Source: an uncultured Flavobacteriaceae bacterium (GTDB lineage: Bacteria; Bacteroidota; Bacteroidia; Flavobacteriales; Flavobacteriaceae). From it: a DNA stretch of 38,102 nt. The DNA lies in assembly GCA_947311635.1 (NCBI GenBank), contig CAMZLD010000109.1, positions 1 through 38,102 of the forward strand, given 5' to 3'. The position numbers and the translations under genes were made by a program. The notes below the pieces were generated by a model. That model was not told the DNA's origin. It made no database searches and saw only the letters and a list, made by a program, of their open reading frames with translations. Shown here piece after piece: positions 25,461 through 33,104 of the stretch. Position 1 is the stretch's first letter. Each line of letters starts with the position of its first letter.

Positions 25461-26441
25461 ATGTTGACAGCAAAAATTTTTAATATTTCTTCAAAAAGTA
25501 ACTTTAAAAAAGTTGCCTTAGATGTTTTTAGGTTTCAAGCCAAAAACAATGCTGTTTATGCGCAGTTTTTAAAACATTTACATGTTTCTGTAGAAAAGGT
25601 TCAGCAACTAGAAGAAATTCCTTTTTTACCTATTCAGTTTTTTAAATCACACAAAGTAGTCGCTTCAAAAAAAAAGATTCAAGAAGTGTTTTTAAGCAGT
25701 GGAACAACAGGAAACAAAACAAGCAAACATTATGTAGTTGAACCAGCACTTTACCAAAAAAGTTACACCAAAGGGTTTGAATCTTTCTTCGGAAGTGTAA
25801 AAGACTTTGCTATATTAGCATTATTACCAAATTATTTAGAACGAAAAGGCTCATCGTTGGTGTATATGATGCAAGATTTAATTCATCAATCACAAAATAC
25901 AGCAAGTGGTTTTTTTCTTAATAATGAAGCAGAATTGGCTAAAAAATTACAAAAACTAGATAAAAACGGACAAAAAACGCTCTTAATTGGTGTATCTTAC
26001 GCTTTGTTAGATTTGATAGAAAAACAAAAATTTGACTTAAAAAATACTATTGTTATGGAAACTGGCGGTATGAAAGGACGACGAAAAGAAATGATAAGAG
26101 AAGAATTGCACACAGTTTTATGTAATGGTTTTGGTGTAGAAAAAATTTATTCAGAATATGGCATGACAGAACTTTTAAGTCAGGCATATTCTAAAGGAGA
26201 CGGGCTTTTTACAACGCCACCTTGGATGAAAATTTTAATTAGAGACACAGAAGACGCCTTAACTATACAACCAAACGGAACCTCAGGAGCCATCAATGTA
26301 ATTGATCTTGCAAATATTAATTCGTGTAGTTTTATTGCTACAGATGATTTAGGAAAGCTCTATCAAAACAATACTTTTGAAATTTTAGGGCGTTTTGATC
26401 ATGCAGATATTAGAGGTTGTAATTTGTTACTAATAAAATGA
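25461..26441 (+). CDS. LuxE-like acyl-protein synthetase / acyltransferase
   Basis: About 326 residues of the LuxE acyl-protein synthetase family (adenylate-forming fold). Key motifs are EVFLSSGTTGNKTSKHYV (phosphate-binding Ser/Thr/Gly loop), ALLPNYLERKGSSLVYMM, ETGGMKGRRKEM, IYSEYGMTELLSQAYS (acyl-adenylate motif) and the C-terminal ATDDLGKLYQNNTFEILGRF. It probably activates a fatty acid or other acyl group as an adenylate. Nothing in the window suggests bioluminescence (no luxAB or luxCD). The ORF-track start is too far upstream; ATG 25461 follows the promoter. Its TGA overlaps the next ATG (ATGA). Confidence 0.85.
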   Translation: MLTAKIFNISSKSNFKKVALDVFRFQAKNNAVYAQFLKHLHVSVEKVQQLEEIPFLPIQFFKSHKVVASKKKIQEVFLSSGTTGNKTSKHYVVEPALYQKSYTKGFESFFGSVKDFAILALLPNYLERKGSSLVYMMQDLIHQSQNTASGFFLNNEAELAKKLQKLDKNGQKTLLIGVSYALLDLIEKQKFDLKNTIVMETGGMKGRRKEMIREELHTVLCNGFGVEKIYSEYGMTELLSQAYSKGDGLFTTPPWMKILIRDTEDALTIQPNGTSGAINVIDLANINSCSFIATDDLGKLYQNNTFEILGRFDHADIRGCNLLLIK

Positions 26442-27472
26442 AAAAGACCGCCAATAAAGCCTCTAGAGGTTGTGTAACGACCTTTGCTATTTTTATAGTA
26501 GCCACCATTATTTTTAGTGTACAACAATCGTATGTTCGGTTAAATCCTTTGTTTAGTTTTTTAGTTGCTTATGTACTAGCAACCATTGTGGTTAATAAGA
26601 TTAGTTACCGTAAAGATCAAAAAGGTGCAAAAGCAAGTATTGCACGTTATTTAGTAGTTGGCTTTTTAATGCTTGCAGGCTTTCTGTATCTAAAAAACGG
26701 TTTTTTACGACAACGACAAGCTGTTTTTGAAGAAAAAGAGGAGGTTACCACAACAAAAGTGATTAAAGAACATCAAAAAGATGTAAATGTGATTTCTCAT
26801 TTTAGAAAATGGAAAGATAACTACGGAAATAAATTTCAAGGTAATTTTGCTGTTAGAACAGCAGATTATACTTCAAGGCAGCAACAAATGAAAGCTTTTA
26901 GAGCTAAAAACTATAAGCTCTTTTGGCACGACTTATACAGTTTTATGTATCATAAAAGCAAAAATAAGTTAGATTTAATGTATACTTCTTTCGAAAAAAT
27001 AAGAAAAAAGCACCGCTTAAATCAACGAGATTTTGCAGAAATGGTGGTTACCTTTGTACAAGACATTCCGTATGCCTTAGTTTTAGAAAGCACTTGCGAG
27101 ATACAAAACATCACCCAAAAATCACTCAAAGATGTTTTGAGAAGATGCAACAGTTGTTGTATCGGAAAAATTAAATATGGCGTTCAGCAACCAATAGCTT
27201 TTTTAGGAAACTTAAAAGGAGATTGCGATACACGAACACTGCTTATCTTTACCATTTTAAAACAATTTGGATATGATGTAGCCATTTTAAACAGCGATTA
27301 TTATAGACATTCGGTTTTAGGATTAAACATTCCCGCAAGTGGATTGTACAAAGTATATAAAGGAAAGAAATACTATCTTTGGGAAACCACATCAAAATAT
27401 TTTAAACTAGGCTATTTAGCCAAAAACGTCAACAATGTAAAACATTGGAAGATGATTATAACTAGCAAATAA
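26438..27472 (+). CDS. membrane-bound transglutaminase-like (papain-fold) protein
   Basis: A 344-residue protein with three hydrophobic helices in the first 90 residues, a charged linker and a soluble C-terminal domain. The latter carries a putative papain-like triad: Cys in LKGDCDTRTLL (about residue 263), His in YYRHSVLGLN (about 291) and an acidic residue in LWETTSKYFKLG (about 316). Spacing and context resemble transglutaminase-like cysteine peptidases. Enzyme activity is inferred. It overlaps the LuxE-like gene and is followed 4 nt later by the DUF350-like gene. Confidence 0.72.
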   Translation: MKKTANKASRGCVTTFAIFIVATIIFSVQQSYVRLNPLFSFLVAYVLATIVVNKISYRKDQKGAKASIARYLVVGFLMLAGFLYLKNGFLRQRQAVFEEKEEVTTTKVIKEHQKDVNVISHFRKWKDNYGNKFQGNFAVRTADYTSRQQQMKAFRAKNYKLFWHDLYSFMYHKSKNKLDLMYTSFEKIRKKHRLNQRDFAEMVVTFVQDIPYALVLESTCEIQNITQKSLKDVLRRCNSCCIGKIKYGVQQPIAFLGNLKGDCDTRTLLIFTILKQFGYDVAILNSDYYRHSVLGLNIPASGLYKVYKGKKYYLWETTSKYFKLGYLAKNVNNVKHWKMIITSK

Positions 27473-27476
27473 CACT

Positions 27477-27992
27477 ATGAACACCAACTTATTTACCTTA
27501 GCCATTGCAGAAATTTTAATTGCCCTAACCGTTTCGGTTTCGGTGTTGTTTTTGTCATTTCAAATTCTAAAAAAGATATTTTTTAAAAATATTTCATTTG
27601 CCAAAGACAATCTAGCATTTGTTATTTTTTCTAGCGGAATTATTATTTCCATCGGTTTTATTTTAAGTGAGATTATTCCGTCAATTTCTAATATTATTAG
27701 AATAGCCATGAATGAAAGTGACGGTATTCCGTTTGCTCAAATATTAAAATATTCTGGCTTGTATTTACTTATTGGTTTTTTAATAGCCTTGGTAATTAAT
27801 GCCGTTACTTTTTTATTGTTTTCTGTGCTTACTAAAAGTGTTAATGAATTTCAAGAAATTAAAAATAACAACACCGCAGTTGCCTTACTTATTGCGGCAA
27901 TTTTAGTTGCTATTACCATGATTTTAAAAGATAGTATTGCGCTTTTAATGAGCAGCATGATGCCTTTTCAAGAAGTTACTAATTTTTTGTAG
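27477..27992 (+). CDS. DUF350-like four-helix membrane protein
   Basis: A 171-residue integral membrane protein with four hydrophobic helices (ILIALTVSVSVLFLSFQIL, LAFVIFSSGIIISIGFIL, YSGLYLLIGFLIALVINAVT, AVALLIAAILVAITMILKDS). The segment NNTAVALLIAAILV before the last helix resembles DUF350/YjfL proteins. The role is unknown. The gene is the third of an operon with the LuxE-like and transglutaminase-like genes. Its TAG stop uses T from the flank and AG from element copy D; without the insertion the stop would be TAA and the protein unchanged. Confidence 0.72.
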   Translation: MNTNLFTLAIAEILIALTVSVSVLFLSFQILKKIFFKNISFAKDNLAFVIFSSGIIISIGFILSEIIPSISNIIRIAMNESDGIPFAQILKYSGLYLLIGFLIALVINAVTFLLFSVLTKSVNEFQEIKNNNTAVALLIAAILVAITMILKDSIALLMSSMMPFQEVTNFL

Positions 27993-28206
27993 TGTCCTAA
28001 TGACGTAAGACCGTTTCACTGTTAGACGAAAGATAAAAGACTTGATTGTAACAATACGATAAACAGTTATTTGAAAAATATTGTTATTGATAGATAACAT
28101 AAAATTTAAAAAACAGAAAAAGCAAGGTGTCTATTTAAAAAAGCTCTTAGAACCTCTATTAAACATACCTTTTTAGAGTTTTTATAAATTTTAATCGGAC
28201 AACAAT
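27991..28206 (-). mobile_element. MITE-like element, copy D (216 bp)
   Basis: Inverted relative to copies A-C: it begins AGTGTCCTAATGACG and ends CGGACAACAAT. The flanks AATTTTTTGT (27981-27990) and ATTTTTTTGT (28207-28216) agree at 9 of 10 positions, supporting insertion with a 10-bp duplication. The outer TAGT of the right end, present in other copies, appears to be missing here. Confidence 0.86.
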
Positions 28207-28233
28207 ATTTTTTTGTAAGATATTTATCTGTTT

Positions 28234-28253
28234 GATGTTATTTTACTAACATC
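28234..28253. repeat. inverted repeat downstream of copy D
   Basis: GATGTTA-TTTTAC-TAACATC is a perfect 7-bp stem with a 6-nt loop. Before the insertion it would have lain about 15 nt after the DUF350 stop, so it may be that operon's terminator, though no T tract follows. Confidence 0.4.
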
Positions 28254-28300
28254 TCAAAAATTGAACAGTCTAATTTTTGAATTATTTGACCAAAAAGTGA

Positions 28301-28308
28301 TATATTTG
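28301..28308 (+). promoter_or_regulatory. putative -7 box (TATATTTG) for the secreted EEP gene
   Basis: TATATTTG fits TAnnTTTG, with TTTG words at 28276 and 28285, but neither is at the ideal 17-19 nt. The ATG follows after 46 nt. Confidence 0.4.
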
Positions 28309-28354
28309 ACATAGAGAATGATGTTTTTTGTTGTGCAACTCAAAGTTAATTGAG

Positions 28355-29401
28355 ATGCTTAAAAAATCATTCTCTTTTTTATTAATTTTTGAAACGTTTA
28401 AGACAGAATTGTTTGCGTTTATATTCTTACTTATGTTATCTATTTTTTCTTCTTCAAAACCTGAAAAAAACCTTTATACGATTGCTTTTTATAATCTAGA
28501 AAATTTGTTTGACACGCTCAATGATCCCAACACATTGGATGATGATTTTACACCTAAAGGAAAACTTCACTGGAATACAAAACGCTACAAACGTAAAATA
28601 CGCAAAATGAGTCGCGTCATAGCGCAACTCGGAACAGAAAAATCTGAACATGCACCCGCTTTAGTTGGTATTGTAGAGGTAGAAAATGCGACAGTTTTAA
28701 AAGACCTTATTCATGCAAAAGCTTTAGAAACCTATAATTATAATTTTGTACATCATGAATCTCCAGACGAGCGTGGTATTGATGTAGCTTTGCTTTATAA
28801 AAAAGAATTATTTCAATTAATTTCTCATAAAACCTATCCTCTTTTATTAATAGATTCCGAAGGAAAAAGAGATTATACACGTGATGTTTTACATGTTACC
28901 GGAAAACTAAATGGTGAGCTTACCCACATTATTGTCAACCATTGGCCTTCGCGCAGAAATGGTACAGAAACGGTAGCTAAACGTATCAAAGCAGCTCAGT
29001 TAGTACGCTCTATTGCATTAGAGATTCTGGCACAAGATGCAGATGCCAAAATTATCATCATGGGCGATTTTAATGATGGGCCAGAAAGTGAAAGCATACA
29101 ATATTTGGTTCAAAATACATTTTACAATGCCATGGCACGCTTATTAGCCATAGGAAAAGGTACTACTGCTTATAAAAATAAATGGAATTTATTTGATCAA
29201 ATTATCTTTACAAAAAACTACCTCAAACCTTCTAGTAATAAACATGTCTTTAGATATGCCGAAGTGTTTGATAAAGATTTTTTAAAAGTTTACAAAGGAA
29301 AACTTAAAGGAAGCCCTTTTAGAACTTACATTAGCCGTTGGTATCAAGGTGGTTTTAGCGATCATTTTCCGGTGTATATTTATTTGAAAAAGAAAGATTG
29401 A
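28355..29401 (+). CDS. secreted endonuclease/exonuclease/phosphatase family protein
   Basis: About 348 residues from ATG 28355 (MLKKSFSFLL); the ORF track begins at a TTG nine codons earlier. A hydrophobic leader (LFAFIFLLMLSIFSSS) suggests export or an N-terminal anchor. EEP landmarks follow: IAFYNLENLFDT (Asn/Glu), PALVGIVEVEN, HIIVNHWPSRRNGTET, IIIMGDFNDGP and the C-terminal GGFSDHFPVYIYL. The NHWPSRR motif is typical of bacterial extracellular nucleases. It may degrade DNA or RNA for phosphate. Its TGA stop falls within the target duplication of copy E. Confidence 0.88.
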   Translation: MLKKSFSFLLIFETFKTELFAFIFLLMLSIFSSSKPEKNLYTIAFYNLENLFDTLNDPNTLDDDFTPKGKLHWNTKRYKRKIRKMSRVIAQLGTEKSEHAPALVGIVEVENATVLKDLIHAKALETYNYNFVHHESPDERGIDVALLYKKELFQLISHKTYPLLLIDSEGKRDYTRDVLHVTGKLNGELTHIIVNHWPSRRNGTETVAKRIKAAQLVRSIALEILAQDADAKIIIMGDFNDGPESESIQYLVQNTFYNAMARLLAIGKGTTAYKNKWNLFDQIIFTKNYLKPSSNKHVFRYAEVFDKDFLKVYKGKLKGSPFRTYISRWYQGGFSDHFPVYIYLKKKD

Positions 29402-29405
29402 TTTA

Positions 29406-29629
29406 TAGTAATGTCCGTCTAAAGACCTAAGACCGTTTCACTATTAGAGGAAAGATAAAAGATTTGATTGTAACTATACGATAAACAGTTATTTGAAAAT
29501 TATTGTTATTGACAGATAACATAAAATTAAAAAAAACAGAAAAAGCAAGGTGTCTATTTAAAAAAGCTCTTAGAACCGCTATTAAACATAACTTTTTAGC
29601 GTTTTTATAAATTTTAATCGGATAACAAT
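29406..29629 (-). mobile_element. MITE-like 224-bp element, copy E, with perfect 10-bp direct repeats
   Basis: It begins TAGTAATGTCCGTC and ends CGGATAACAAT. GATTGATTTA occurs immediately before (29396-29405) and after (29630-29639), which is an exact 10-bp target duplication. The duplicated word contains the stop codons of both convergent neighbours (TGA of the EEP gene and complement TTA of dxs). Confidence 0.93.
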
Positions 29630-29636
29630 GATTGAT

Positions 29637-31415
29637 TTACAACGCTTTTTTTATACTTTCTAGAATTTTTTCTGAACTTAGACCTACTATTTCTTGCAAT
29701 TCATTCATACTTCCGTGTTCTATAAAAACGTCTGGAATGCCTAATATTTCTACCTTGTTTTGGTAGTTATTTTCTGAAGCAAATTCAAGAATTGCGTTTC
29801 CAAATCCACCTTTTACAGTTCCATCTTCAACAGTAATAATTGTTGCGTACAATTTAAAAATAGATTCTAACAAGGGTTTATCCAAAGGCTTTACAAAACG
29901 CATGTCATAATGCGCTACTTTTGCATTTTCAACACTATTTAATGCAGCAATAGCATCGGTAACTTGGATTGCTGTAGTGCCAACCGAAAGTATTGATAAA
30001 TCACTTCCTTTTTTTAATTCAATGCCTTTTCCTATTTCAATGCTCGAAAAAGGTTGTTGCCAATCAATAATAGTACCACGGCCACGAGGGTAGCGAATAG
30101 CAATGGGTAAATCTAAGCCCAACTGTGCAGTATACATGATGTTTCGTAATTCTATGGCATTGCTAGGTGTGGCTATAATAATATTTGGTATGCATCGTAA
30201 AAAAGCCATATCAAAAACGCCATGGTGGGTAGCACCATCTTGACCTACCAAACCAGCTCTGTCTAAACAAAAAATAACAGGTAGTTTTTGCAAAGCAACA
30301 TCGTGTATAATTTGATCGTACGCACGTTGTATAAATGTTGAATAAATATTACAAAACGGTATCAACCCTTGTGTTGCCATACCTGCTGCTAGTGTTACTG
30401 CATGTTGCTCTGCAATACCCACATCAAAAGCACGCTCTGGAAAAACATCCATCATATATTTTAATGAGCTTCCTGTTGGCATTGCGGGTGTAATACCTAC
30501 AATTTTTGGGTTTTCTTTTGCAAGTTCAACAATGGTGTGCCCAAAAACATCTTGGTATTTTGGTGGTTTATTTACTTCTGAATTGCTAATAAGATTCCCT
30601 GTATGTTTATCAAATTTTCCGGGGGCATGATAGGTTACTTGATGCTTTTCTGCTTGTTGCAAACCTTTACCTTTGGTAGTTGTAATGTGTAAAAAACGAG
30701 GACCTTTAATATTTTTTAAGCGTTTTAACTCTTTAATGAGTGCTGGTAAATTATGGCCATCAATTGGTCCAGAATAATCAAAATTCAAAGCTTTAATGAT
30801 GTTGGTTTTGGCTAATTTTTTATCGGTTTTTACTTTGGTAAGATATTCTTTAAAAGCACCAACACTTGGGTCAATGCCCATGGCGTTGTCATTTAATATG
30901 ATTAAAATATTAGCCTTGGTGACACCTGCATGATTTAGGGCTTCAAAAGCCATTCCGCTGGTAATAGAAGCGTCTCCAATTACGGCAATGTGTTGCTTTT
31001 CTGTATGCCCTTGTAGATTAGATGCAATTGCCATACCTAAAGCTGCCGAAATTGACGTAGATGAATGGCCTACACCAAAAGCATCATAGGTGCTTTCTGT
31101 TCGCTTCGGAAAGCCAGAAATTCCATTTAATTGTCGGTTGGTATGAAAAACACTTTTTCTGCCAGTTAAAATTTTATGTCCGTATGCTTGGTGACCAACA
31201 TCCCAAATTAATACATCTTTGGGTGTGTTAAAGACGTAATGCAATGCAATGGTTAATTCTACAACACCTAAACTAGCACCTAAATGACCTTCTTTTACGG
31301 CAACAATATCAATGATGAATTTCCGAAGTTCTTTTGCCAAAAAAGGCAAATCTTCCGAAGCAATTTTTCGTAAATCAACAGGGGTTTCTATGTTTTGTAA
31401 AAGTGCTTTTTTCAC
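29637..31415 (-). CDS. dxs: 1-deoxy-D-xylulose-5-phosphate synthase
   Basis: A thiamine-diphosphate enzyme that joins pyruvate and glyceraldehyde 3-phosphate, the first step of the MEP isoprenoid pathway. Landmarks are KEGHLGASLGVVELTIALHY, WDVGHQAYGHKILTGR, the TPP motif GDASITSGMAFEALNHAG..ILNDNAMGI, the central GIAEQHAVTLAAGMA, DRAGLVGQDGATHHGVFD and RYPRGRG. The length of 592 residues is slightly short but complete. The start is GTG, with an in-frame TAG two codons upstream. The stop lies inside the right direct repeat of element copy E. The 5' part holds two TTCCGAAG words around a small hairpin. Confidence 0.96.
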   Translation of the reverse strand: MKKALLQNIETPVDLRKIASEDLPFLAKELRKFIIDIVAVKEGHLGASLGVVELTIALHYVFNTPKDVLIWDVGHQAYGHKILTGRKSVFHTNRQLNGISGFPKRTESTYDAFGVGHSSTSISAALGMAIASNLQGHTEKQHIAVIGDASITSGMAFEALNHAGVTKANILIILNDNAMGIDPSVGAFKEYLTKVKTDKKLAKTNIIKALNFDYSGPIDGHNLPALIKELKRLKNIKGPRFLHITTTKGKGLQQAEKHQVTYHAPGKFDKHTGNLISNSEVNKPPKYQDVFGHTIVELAKENPKIVGITPAMPTGSSLKYMMDVFPERAFDVGIAEQHAVTLAAGMATQGLIPFCNIYSTFIQRAYDQIIHDVALQKLPVIFCLDRAGLVGQDGATHHGVFDMAFLRCIPNIIIATPSNAIELRNIMYTAQLGLDLPIAIRYPRGRGTIIDWQQPFSSIEIGKGIELKKGSDLSILSVGTTAIQVTDAIAALNSVENAKVAHYDMRFVKPLDKPLLESIFKLYATIITVEDGTVKGGFGNAILEFASENNYQNKVEILGIPDVFIEHGSMNELQEIVGLSSEKILESIKKAL

Positions 31416-31452
31416 AGCCTAAAATTACAATAAATCACGAGACTATTTTAAG

Positions 31453-31460
31453 TATCTTTG
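31453..31460 (+). promoter_or_regulatory. putative -7 box (TATCTTTG) for tadA
   Basis: TATCTTTG fits TAnnTTTG only 5 nt before ATG 31466, so the transcript would be essentially leaderless. A clear -33 box was not found. Confidence 0.5.
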
Positions 31461-31465
31461 TTTTT

Positions 31466-31915
31466 ATGGAAAACCCTTTTAACGATACGTATTTTATGAA
31501 ACGTGCTTTGCTAGAAGCACAAGCTGCTTTTGATAAAAACGAAGTGCCTATAGGTGCTGTCATTGTCATTAAAGATAAAATTATTGCACGTGCGCATAAT
31601 CTAACAGAAATGCTTAATGATGTCACAGCACATGCAGAAATGCAAGCATTTACTTCGGCTTCTGATTTTTTGGGCGGAAAATATTTACAACAATGCACCT
31701 TATACGTTACCTTAGAACCTTGCCAAATGTGTGCTGGCGCAAGTTATTGGACACAAATTGGTAAAATAGTTTTTGGCGCACCAGATCTAGAACGTGGTTA
31801 TCAACATTACAACACGCATTTACATCCTAAAACAAAAGTTGTTGGTGGTGTATTAGAAAAAGAATGTAGTGAATTATTAAAGCGATTTTTTGTTGAAAAA
31901 CGCAATTTAAATTAA
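31466..31915 (+). CDS. tadA: tRNA-specific adenosine deaminase
   Basis: A zinc deaminase that makes inosine at the wobble base of tRNA-Arg(ACG). The active site is visible in VTAHAEMQAF (His and catalytic Glu) and TLEPCQMCAGA (two zinc-binding Cys). The opening NDTYFMKRALLEAQAAFDKN and EVPIGAVIV are canonical. ATG 31466 (MENPFNDTYF) gives 149 residues; the ORF track extends 44 codons upstream without support. It diverges from dxs and its stop overlaps the convergent small membrane gene. Confidence 0.95.
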   Translation: MENPFNDTYFMKRALLEAQAAFDKNEVPIGAVIVIKDKIIARAHNLTEMLNDVTAHAEMQAFTSASDFLGGKYLQQCTLYVTLEPCQMCAGASYWTQIGKIVFGAPDLERGYQHYNTHLHPKTKVVGGVLEKECSELLKRFFVEKRNLN

Positions 31916-32142
31916 TCGTCTTTTTGCATTTTTTCAATATTCTCTTTTGTAAGCATATAATCTGCTACCTTTTTATCTTTCCATCGGTAATAAATAAAAA
32001 AAGGCATTAAAATAAAGCTAAAAAGCAAAACACCTACGCCAATAATAGCATCACTATTATAATTTGGATCTTCTTTTACATAAAACCCAAATAGAATGGT
32101 TGCTAAAATGCTGACAAAGAGGAGTTGTAAAAAAAGTTTCAT
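31912..32142 (-). CDS. small two-helix membrane protein
   Basis: 76 residues from ATG 32142 (MKLFLQLLFVSILATILFGF); the ORF track begins two codons earlier at TTG. There are two hydrophobic helices (about 2-20 and 33-51: IIGVGVLLFSFILMPFFIYY), then a charged C-terminus (RWKDKKVADYMLTKENIEKM). No known function. The stop overlaps the tadA stop tail to tail. It diverges from the glycerophosphodiesterase gene. Confidence 0.75.
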   Translation of the reverse strand: MKLFLQLLFVSILATILFGFYVKEDPNYNSDAIIGVGVLLFSFILMPFFIYYRWKDKKVADYMLTKENIEKMQKDD

Positions 32143-32171
32143 GGTCAATGGTGTATTTGATGTAAAACTAC

Positions 32172-32179
32172 TAAATTTG
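32172..32179 (+). promoter_or_regulatory. putative -7 box (TAAATTTG) for the glycerophosphodiesterase gene
   Basis: TAAATTTG fits TAnnTTTG, 25 nt before ATG 32205. The only nearby TTTG (32156-32159) is 12 nt away, too close to be a standard -33. Confidence 0.4.
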
Positions 32180-32204
32180 AGTCAGTTTGAATGTTAAATA
32201 GTCC

Positions 32205-33104
32205 ATGAAAGAAAAAAAAATTATCATTGCACACCGAGGTGCTTGTGGTTATTTGCCAGAACACACCTTGGCTGCAAAAGCTATGGCACATGCTATGGAT
32301 CCTGATTATATAGAGCAAGATTTGGCTTTGAGTAAAGACAATGTGCCTATGGTAATTCATGATATTTACTTAGAAACGGTAAGTAATGTGGCTACTGTTT
32401 TTCCACTTCGCAAACGAGAAGACGATCATTATTACGTTATTGATTTTACATTGAAAGAACTCAAAACACTCTGTTTAAGTGAGCGATTTGATACTACTAC
32501 TCACAAAGCGGTTTTTCCGAAGCGATTTCCTATACATACGGGTAATTTTAAAATTCAAACCTTGCAAGAAGAGCTTGCTTTTATTCAAGGTATGAATAAA
32601 AGTACAGGTAAAAATATTGGTGTTTATCCAGAAATTAAGCAGCCCGCTTTTCATAGAAAAGAAGGCAAAGATATTTCTAAAATCGTTTTAAAAGTACTTT
32701 CAGATTTTGGGTATACAAGCAAAAATGACAACTGTATTTTACAGTGTTTTGATTCCAAAGAGCTTGAACGTATTCGAAAAGAATTAAAATGTAACTTATT
32801 TTTGGTACAATTAATTGAGTTTAAAGAAGAAGAAAGGTTATTAGATTATTTTGCAAGTTATGCAGATGCTATTGGCCCTTGGTACAAGCAGCTTCTAGCT
32901 AAAAACAAAAAGCCAACAGGCTTTGTTGCACAAGCACATCTATTGGGTTTAAAAGTACACGCCTACACGTTTAGAGCAGATGATTTGGGAGATTTTAATA
33001 GTTTTGATGCCTTGTTAGATTATGGATTTAATACGCTTCAACTTGACGGAATGTTTACCGATTTTCCTGATAAGGCAGTGGCGTTTTTAAAAATTAACCA
33101 CTAA
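32205..33104 (+). CDS. glycerophosphodiester phosphodiesterase (GlpQ type)
   Basis: A 299-residue TIM-barrel phosphodiesterase that would release glycerol 3-phosphate from deacylated phospholipids. Catalytic motifs are IIAHRGACGYLPEHT (His-Arg, Glu) and YIEQDLALSKDNVPMVIHD (Glu-Asp, His). YPEIKQPAFH and the C-terminal LKVHAYTFRADD and DGMFTDFPDKAVAFL complete the barrel. No signal peptide is visible, unlike periplasmic GlpQ, which suggests a cytoplasmic enzyme. Its end overlaps the convergent CLC gene by 11 bp. Confidence 0.92.
   Translation: MKEKKIIIAHRGACGYLPEHTLAAKAMAHAMDPDYIEQDLALSKDNVPMVIHDIYLETVSNVATVFPLRKREDDHYYVIDFTLKELKTLCLSERFDTTTHKAVFPKRFPIHTGNFKIQTLQEELAFIQGMNKSTGKNIGVYPEIKQPAFHRKEGKDISKIVLKVLSDFGYTSKNDNCILQCFDSKELERIRKELKCNLFLVQLIEFKEEERLLDYFASYADAIGPWYKQLLAKNKKPTGFVAQAHLLGLKVHAYTFRADDLGDFNSFDALLDYGFNTLQLDGMFTDFPDKAVAFLKINH

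Noticed and set aside
25461-26441. LuxE-like gene as part of a bioluminescence operon
   Set aside because: No luxA, luxB, luxC or luxD is present; the family has many non-luminescent members.
31435-31698. ORF of 87 residues opposite tadA
   Set aside because: Shadow of tadA; the tadA frame has all catalytic motifs.
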